NCBI GenBank assembly: GCA_023416455.1
Contig: JAEZHQ010000622.1
Coordinates: forward strand, 1 to 10,499
DNA from: Pseudomonadota bacterium
GTDB taxonomy: Bacteria; Pseudomonadota; Alphaproteobacteria; Azospirillales; Azospirillaceae
Length of the DNA: 10,499 nucleotides
Reading direction: 5' to 3'
The notes under the pieces were generated by a model, which did not search any database, was not told where the DNA came from, and saw nothing but the letters and a program-made list of their open reading frames with translations. Positions 6,613 through 10,499 of this stretch are shown in pieces; position 1 is the first letter of the stretch; every line of letters starts with the position of its first letter. Made by a program: the position numbers and the translations under genes.

Positions 6613-7482
6613 TCAGCAGTATTTGCGGAGCATCTCACGCACCTTGTCGGCCATGTCCGGCCGCTTCAGCGCGTGGGCGAGGGTGGCCTCGATGAAGCCG
6701 ACCTTGTCGCCGCAATCGTAACGGGTTCCCTCGAAGCGCAGACCGTGGAACGGCTGGCCGCCGATCAGCTTGGCCATGGCGTCGGTCAGCTGGATCTCGC
6801 CGCCGGCGCCGCGCTGCTGACGCTCCAGGTGGTCGAAGATCTCCGGTTGCAGGATGTAGCGGCCGATGATCGACAGGGTGGAGGGGGCTTCCTCCGGCTT
6901 GGGCTTCTCCACCAAACCGCGGACGGTGGCCAGGCGGCCGTCATCCGCGGCCACGTCCAGGATGCCGTAACGGCTGGTGTGCTCGCGCGGGACGTCCACC
7001 ACGGCGACGATGTTGCCGCCCACCTCCTCGTACGCCTCGACCATCTGCTTCAGGCAGGGGGTCTCGGCCTGCACGAAGTCGTCCGGCAGGACGATGGCGA
7101 AGGGGTCGTTGCCGATCAACGCACGCGCGCACCACACCGCGTGGCCGAGGCCGAGCGGCACCTGCTGACGGGTGTAGAAGCACCGGCCGGGCGCGATCTC
7201 GCTGCCGCGGACCTCCTCCAGTGCGTCGGCCTTGCCGCGCTCCTCCAGCGTCCGGTTCAGTTCGGTGTCGGCGTCGAAATGGTCCTCGATGGCCCGCTTG
7301 CTGCGGCCCGTGACGAACACGAAGTCCTCGATGCCGGCGGCGCGCGCCTCCTCCACCGCGTGCTGCAACAGCGGCCGGTCGACGAGGGGCAGCATCTCCT
7401 TCGGAATGGCCTTGGTGGCCGGCAGGAAGCGGGTGCCGAGACCGGCGACGGGGAACACCACCTTGCGCACGGGTTTTCGCAT
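6613..7482 (-). CDS. galU: UTP--glucose-1-phosphate uridylyltransferase
   Basis: The 289-residue product matches the usual length of bacterial GalU. It makes UDP-glucose and pyrophosphate from UTP and glucose-1-P in the cytoplasm. The nucleotide-binding signature near the N terminus is AGLGTRFLPATKAIPKEMLP (13-32). Other family landmarks are QQVPLGLGHAV (106-115 region), LPDD (132-135), VEKPKPEE (191-198), GEIQLTDA (228-235) and YDCGDK (255-260). The ATG 7482-7480 is chosen because the family begins with this short basic stretch. The frame stays open much further upstream, but those residues are shadow-like. The ribosome site is weak (AAGAGA). It is the first of three nucleotide-sugar genes in one direction. 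A hairpin in the 153-bp gap to ugd suggests it may be partly independent. Confidence 0.95.
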   Translation of the reverse strand: MRKPVRKVVFPVAGLGTRFLPATKAIPKEMLPLVDRPLLQHAVEEARAAGIEDFVFVTGRSKRAIEDHFDADTELNRTLEERGKADALEEVRGSEIAPGRCFYTRQQVPLGLGHAVWCARALIGNDPFAIVLPDDFVQAETPCLKQMVEAYEEVGGNIVAVVDVPREHTSRYGILDVAADDGRLATVRGLVEKPKPEEAPSTLSIIGRYILQPEIFDHLERQQRGAGGEIQLTDAMAKLIGGQPFHGLRFEGTRYDCGDKVGFIEATLAHALKRPDMADKVREMLRKYC

Positions 7483-7516
7483 CGGGGTTCTCTTGTGGTT
7501 GCCTGGAAATGCTTCG

Positions 7517-7545
7517 ACTATCGCGACGTTTCGCAACGGCGGCAA
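7517..7545 (-). promoter_or_regulatory. Possible sigma70-type promoter of galU
   Basis: On the minus strand TTGCCG (7545-7540) and GATAGT (7522-7517) are separated by 17 nt. Each matches four of six consensus positions. Transcription would begin about 30 nt before the galU ATG, inside the 134-bp gap after the J-protein gene. This is a visual match in a GC-rich genome and remains tentative. Confidence 0.3.
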
Positions 7546-7616
7546 AGCGCACGTGAAGCTTTCTGCCACAGCCCCCCCCAGAGGCGCAACACACCCTTCC
7601 GGGACCCGGCAAAAGG

Positions 7617-8378
7617 CTATATGCGCAACAACAAATCCTTCGCCTGGTTGATCTTGGCCGCCAAATAGGTGGACCCCCCAAGATCCGGATGCACTTTCAT
7701 CATCAGCCGGCGGTGCGCCTCCTTCACCTGTTCGGGTGTGGGGTCGGCCGGCAGGCCGAGGATCTCGCACGCCTCCTCGCGGGTCATCGGGCCTCCGCCG
7801 GGGCCGCCCGGCCCTCGCCCGCCCGGTCCCCGCCCGCCCGGATCCCGCCCGCCGGCCCCCGCCCCGGCGGCCTCGGCGCCGGACTCCGCGCGCTCGCGCC
7901 AGTCCGGCCGGGTGCGGTCGAGCCAGGCTTCCAGCACGGTCGCCGACTGGCCGTCGTCGCGCCGGCAGTCCTCCAGCAGCGTCATGAGCTGGCCGAAGGT
8001 CAGGGAGTCCAGCGTCCGCCCGCGCCACGGGCCGTGCAGCACTTCGCCGGTCATGCCGCCGCTGTCGTGGGACAGCGTCATGCGCAGGTACAGCGTCTCC
8101 ACCCGCGAGGTCTGGCCGCCGGTTGGGCCGCGGGCGGCGCGCAGCGAATCGCGCAGCATGCGCCAGCGCGTGAACAGCGGGAAGGCCACCGCCCCCAGCA
8201 TCAGGGCGGCGCCGAGCCGGCCGGTCAGTGTCAGGAAGACGACGACGATGACGCCCAGGGCCACGCCACCGTAGCGCACGGTCAGGGCGAGCGTGCGCGG
8301 GTCGGCCGACAGGAAGACGCGGGCCAGCAGGTAGAACCCGACCACCAGCGCGATGCCCAGGAGGAAGTACCCAAACAT
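7617..8378 (-). CDS. Membrane-anchored J-domain protein (Tim14/Pam18-like DnaJ domain at the C terminus)
   Basis: In the 253-residue product the first 70 residues hold two to three hydrophobic segments (about 2-22, 34-52 and 55-70). A folded region follows at about 88-160, with VETLYLRMTLSHDSG and AWLDRTRPDW, a block I associate with alphaproteobacterial J proteins. Next is a Gly/Ala linker with three GGRxP pentapeptides (176-190). The J domain covers about 198-253. Its HPD motif (230-232) is intact, and the pattern EILGLPADPTPEQVKEAHRR, GGSTYLAAKINQAKD is of the short Tim14/Pam18 type, which stimulates the ATPase of an Hsp70 at a membrane. The start ATG 8378-8376 lies 19 nt after the VWA gene, so the two are probably one operon. 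The client is unknown. Confidence 0.88.
   Translation of the reverse strand: MFGYFLLGIALVVGFYLLARVFLSADPRTLALTVRYGGVALGVIVVVFLTLTGRLGAALMLGAVAFPLFTRWRMLRDSLRAARGPTGGQTSRVETLYLRMTLSHDSGGMTGEVLHGPWRGRTLDSLTFGQLMTLLEDCRRDDGQSATVLEAWLDRTRPDWRERAESGAEAAGAGAGGRDPGGRGPGGRGPGGPGGGPMTREEACEILGLPADPTPEQVKEAHRRLMMKVHPDLGGSTYLAAKINQAKDLLLRI
7811..7855. repeat. 15-bp-period repeat encoding GGRxP units
   Basis: CGCCCGCCCGG-type units recur about every 15 bp in this stretch of the + strand. On the minus strand they encode GGRDP, GGRGP, GGRGP in the linker before the J domain. The length of this linker may vary between strains. Boundaries are approximate. Confidence 0.55.
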
Positions 8379-8397
8379 CCCGCCCCGCCCTACCGGT

Positions 8398-9126
8398 TCA
8401 TGCGCGCGGCTGGCCGGCCTGGCCGACCTGGCTGGTGAGAAGGCGCACCGCCTCCCCCCGGGCGCGGCTCAGATTTTCCAGCGCCGCGCGCCCCCCCGCC
8501 GCGTAGACGGCGACGGCCTCCAGCAGATCCCTGAGCTGCTGGGCCGAGGAGCCGTCGAACGGGCAGTAGGCGCCGCCGGACAGGCGGGCGATGGTCTGGA
8601 AGGCCCGCTTGGCGATGGGGTCGCCGCGCTCGTGGAAGATGAAGACCGGAACGCCGAGGAGCCCCAGCTCTCCGGCCTGGTGGGCGAGCTGGTCGACGTC
8701 CTCCTCCATGCAGTCGCCGACGAAGACCAGGGCGTTGACCTTGCGGGCCTTGGACTGCTTGATGCAGTGGCCGAGCACGCGGCCGATCTGGGTCTGCCCT
8801 GCCATGCAGCTCACCGCCGTCATCCGGCGCAGCAGATCCTGGGAGTTGCCGACCCAGGGGCTGGCCTGGCACTCGCGGAAGCCGCGGTAGTAGACGAGCT
8901 GGATGTCGAGCCCGCCGAGCGCGGCGGTCGCCTGGAACATCTCCCCCTGGATCTGGCAGGCGCGGTCCCAGGTCGGCTCGCGGCTGGCCGTCGCGTCCAT
9001 GGCGAACATCAGCCGCCCGCGGGTTCCGGTCGCCGACCGCGGCAGCGCCGCCACCTGGCGCAGGAAGGCGTCGACATCGGCCTGCGACGACCGTTGCTGT
9101 GCCGGCAGATGATCGCGCTCGGCCAT
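8398..9126 (-). CDS. VWA (von Willebrand factor type A) domain protein
   Basis: The 242-residue product is essentially a single VWA fold. The first MIDAS motif is DATAS (Asp44, Thr46, Ser48) after the strand RLMFAM. A candidate third-loop Thr112 is in AGQTQIG, and Asp138 in LVFVGDC fits the fourth. MIDAS sites bind a divalent cation and a partner protein. No signal peptide or membrane segment is seen, so it is probably cytoplasmic. Six cysteines (57, 86, 107, 121, 139, 188) are spread through the fold. I choose ATG 9126-9124 because AGGGA precedes it. An ATG at 9204 would add 26 residues translated across a palindrome and lacks a ribosome site. It is followed 19 nt later by the J-domain gene and diverges from the pseudouridine synthase gene. 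The partner is unknown, though a chaperone-linked role is suggested by context. Confidence 0.85.
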   Translation of the reverse strand: MAERDHLPAQQRSSQADVDAFLRQVAALPRSATGTRGRLMFAMDATASREPTWDRACQIQGEMFQATAALGGLDIQLVYYRGFRECQASPWVGNSQDLLRRMTAVSCMAGQTQIGRVLGHCIKQSKARKVNALVFVGDCMEEDVDQLAHQAGELGLLGVPVFIFHERGDPIAKRAFQTIARLSGGAYCPFDGSSAQQLRDLLEAVAVYAAGGRAALENLSRARGEAVRLLTSQVGQAGQPRA

Positions 9127-9169
9127 TGTCCCATCCCTGTCCGCTCGTGAACCCGTCCGGATGAGAAGA

Positions 9170-9194
9170 TGGACCGGCCGGCGCGGCCGGTCCA
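9170..9194. promoter_or_regulatory. Perfect inverted repeat in the VWA leader
   Basis: TGGACCGGCC (9170-9179) and GGCCGGTCCA (9185-9194) are perfect complements around the 5-nt loop GGCGC. It lies 43 bp upstream of the VWA ATG and about 100 bp upstream of the divergent pseudouridine synthase start. It could be an operator for a dimeric regulator, or an RNA hairpin in the VWA leader. On the minus strand it is followed by the pyrimidine-rich TCTTCTC, so attenuation is also possible. Confidence 0.55.
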
Positions 9195-9296
9195 GTCTGT
9201 CCATGGTTCACACCCGATTCGGGAACGTGCCGGCGGCGGTGACGGTTCCCGTCCGGGGGCTTGCCCGGCCGGCCGGGGCGTGCTTGGCTGCCCGCC

Positions 9297-10034
9297 ATGC
9301 CCCCCTTCCCGTCCGTTCCCGCCCCGACTCCCACCCTGACCCCCGCCCTGACACCGGATGCGCTGCGCGCCCGCGTCCTCCACGCGGACCCCGACCTCTT
9401 CGTCATCGACAAGCCGGCCGGCCTGGCGGTGCACAAGGCGGGGCGGATCACCGACCATCTGGAGCTGTATCTGCCCGCCCTGGCCGGCCCCGACGGCGTG
9501 CCGCCGCGGCTGGCCCACCGGCTCGACCGCGACACCGCCGGCTGCCTGGTGCTGGGGCGCTCCGCCTGGGCGCTGAAGCGGCTGGGCGACCTGTTCGCGG
9601 CCGGGCATGTGGAGAAGGTCTACTGGGCGGTCGCCGAGGGCGTTCCCGATCCCCCCGCCGGCACCATCGACCTCCCCCTGCTGAAGCGGATCACGCCCGG
9701 CGCCTGGACCATCGCGACCGACCCGGCGGGGCGGCCGGCGGTCACCGACTACCGCCTGCTCGGCAGCGGCGGCGGGCGGGCCTGGCTGGAGCTGAGGCCG
9801 CGCACCGGCCGCACCCACCAGATCCGGGTGCATTGCGCGGCGATCGGCTGCCCCCTGCTGGGCGAGCCCTATTACGGACCCGGGCGGCAACCGCCGGGGT
9901 CGCTGCATCTGCTGGCGCGCTCGGTCTCCTTCGCGATGGCCTTCGACCGGCCGCCGGTCACCGCCGTCGCCCCGCCCCCGCCGCACATGCACGGCGCGCT
10001 GGCCGCCTGCGGCTGGACCGGCGCCGCGGCGTGA
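9297..10034 (+). CDS. RluA-family pseudouridine synthase
   Basis: The 245-residue product converts specific uridines in rRNA or tRNA to pseudouridine. The catalytic motif HRLDRDTAG (74-82) contains the essential Asp77. The other RluA landmarks are FVIDKPAGLAVH (35-46) and RTGRTHQIRVH (169-179). There is no N-terminal S4 RNA-binding domain, and the length is like the compact RluA/TruC-type members rather than RluC or RluD. The target site cannot be told from sequence. A Pro/Thr-rich N-terminal stretch precedes the domain. ATG 9297-9299 is preferred. The in-frame TTG at 9261 would have a G-run too close to be a useful ribosome site, though neither choice is strong. The gene diverges from the VWA gene and converges with the BMP gene, 12 nt apart. 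Confidence 0.92.
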   Translation: MPPFPSVPAPTPTLTPALTPDALRARVLHADPDLFVIDKPAGLAVHKAGRITDHLELYLPALAGPDGVPPRLAHRLDRDTAGCLVLGRSAWALKRLGDLFAAGHVEKVYWAVAEGVPDPPAGTIDLPLLKRITPGAWTIATDPAGRPAVTDYRLLGSGGGRAWLELRPRTGRTHQIRVHCAAIGCPLLGEPYYGPGRQPPGSLHLLARSVSFAMAFDRPPVTAVAPPPPHMHGALAACGWTGAAA

Positions 10035-10046
10035 CCCCGCCGTCCG

Positions 10047-10499
10047 TCACCGGCCGGCGTCGCTGACCCCATCCGCCAGCCAGACCATGCGGTCGAGCAC
10101 CGGGTCGGCGCCGCCCAGCGCCTTGCCCTTGGGCACGACGATGCGGCCGGTGTTGTCCCGGATGGGTCCCCGGAAGACCGCCGCGTTGCCGTTGGCGAGC
10201 TGCATGCGCGCGGCGTCGGCGTGCGCCCGCGCGTCGACGGCGACGCCCGGCCCGTAGGGCGTGTTGCGCACGAAGCCGGCGCCGAACCCGCCCTGGCGGT
10301 GGCGCTTCCAGGGCTTGCCCGCGGCCACCTCCAGCACCGTCTCGGCGTAGCAGCGGCCCCAGTTCCATTCGGCCCCGGTCAGGAAGCCCTGCGGCGCCAC
10401 CGCCGAGAGGTCGGTGTGGACGCCGCAGCACAGCAGGCCGGCGGCCTCCGCCACCGCGCAGACCGGGCCGGGCGCCTGGACCTGGGCTGCCAGCACGTC
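10047..10499 (-). CDS. BMP-family ABC transporter substrate-binding protein (C-terminal part, gene runs off the right edge)
   Basis: The visible 150 residues are the C-terminal half of a basic-membrane-protein (BMP/PnrA-like) periplasmic binding lipoprotein. Recognisable stretches in family order are VLAAQ...AVAEAAGLLCCGVHTDLSAVAPQGFLTG, then EWNWGRCYAETVLEV, GKPWK, GGFGAGFV, VFRGPIRDNTG and DRMVWLADGV. The family captures nucleosides, purines or related small molecules in the periplasm for an ABC importer. The ligand is not predictable from this part. The frame continues to the last base with no start, so the signal peptide and lipobox lie outside the window. The stop is TGA at 10049-10047, 12 nt from the end of the convergent pseudouridine synthase gene. 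Confidence 0.82.
   Translation of the reverse strand, partial: DVLAAQVQAPGPVCAVAEAAGLLCCGVHTDLSAVAPQGFLTGAEWNWGRCYAETVLEVAAGKPWKRHRQGGFGAGFVRNTPYGPGVAVDARAHADAARMQLANGNAAVFRGPIRDNTGRIVVPKGKALGGADPVLDRMVWLADGVSDAGR

Noticed and set aside
6444..6638. Minus-strand short frame with GPGY repeated three times before an Arg-rich end
   Set aside because: The repeat is the 12-bp tandem of the ugd leader read in frame. The frame runs past the ugd start and has no ribosome site or other coding signs.
7483..8028. In-frame 5' extension of galU by about 180 codons
   Set aside because: The extension overlaps the J-protein gene in another frame, is Arg/Pro/Gly-rich, and would be far longer than the GalU family. 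The ATG at 7482 gives the normal length.
9127..9204. N-terminal extension of the VWA protein from an ATG at 9204
   Set aside because: The extra 26 residues are Arg/Asp-rich, are encoded across the perfect palindrome and lack a ribosome site. The ATG at 9126 has AGGGA at suitable spacing.

Overview
The window is a GC-rich stretch of bacterial chromosome or large replicon. Codon use is strongly biased to G/C in third positions, so nearly every real gene casts long open shadows in other frames. The gene content is a nucleotide-sugar cluster for exopolysaccharide, a Tim14-like J protein next to a von Willebrand A protein, an HxxW-type pentapeptide-repeat protein, and a rhizobial-type BMP transporter lipoprotein. 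Together these suggest an alphaproteobacterium of the Rhodospirillales/Azospirillum kind. That assignment is inference from protein style, not a database match. No rRNA, tRNA, insertion sequence, CRISPR array or phage gene was seen.

Layout, left to right. (1) The tail of an unidentified + strand gene (2-151), with a small in-frame 18-bp tandem repeat. (2) Two minus-strand genes: a nicotinamidase-like cysteine hydrolase (2202-1468), then a pentapeptide-repeat protein (1369-179). (3) Diverging from the hydrolase across 257 bp, two + strand genes overlap by an ATGA (2460-3020 and 3017-3637). Each encodes an N-terminal membrane anchor, a coiled coil and a similar-looking C-terminal domain. They look like diverged paralogues of unknown function. 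(4) After a strong hairpin between convergent genes comes a minus-strand nucleotide-sugar cluster, transcribed right to left: galU-type UTP-glucose-1-phosphate uridylyltransferase (7482-6613), UDP-glucose/GDP-mannose dehydrogenase (6459-5122) and phosphomannomutase/phosphoglucomutase (5117-3717). (5) Further upstream on the minus strand, a VWA-domain protein (9126-8398) is followed 19 nt later by a membrane-anchored J-domain protein (8378-7617). (6) On the + strand, an RluA-family pseudouridine synthase (9297-10034) diverges from the VWA gene. (7) The C-terminal part of a BMP-family solute-binding protein (minus, 10499-10047) runs off the right edge.

How the genes work together. The mutase interconverts hexose-6-P and hexose-1-P. 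GalU makes UDP-glucose from glucose-1-P. The dehydrogenase oxidises a nucleotide sugar to its uronic acid. This is a coherent precursor supply for capsule, exopolysaccharide or LPS. The VWA and J-domain genes probably form one transcription unit and may work together on protein quality control or complex assembly. The tandem coiled-coil pair is the most likely undescribed system in the window. The dehydrogenase leader carries three 12-bp tandem repeats abutting its ribosome-binding site, and the VWA leader carries a perfect 10-bp-arm palindrome. Both are non-coding structures that the genes do not explain.
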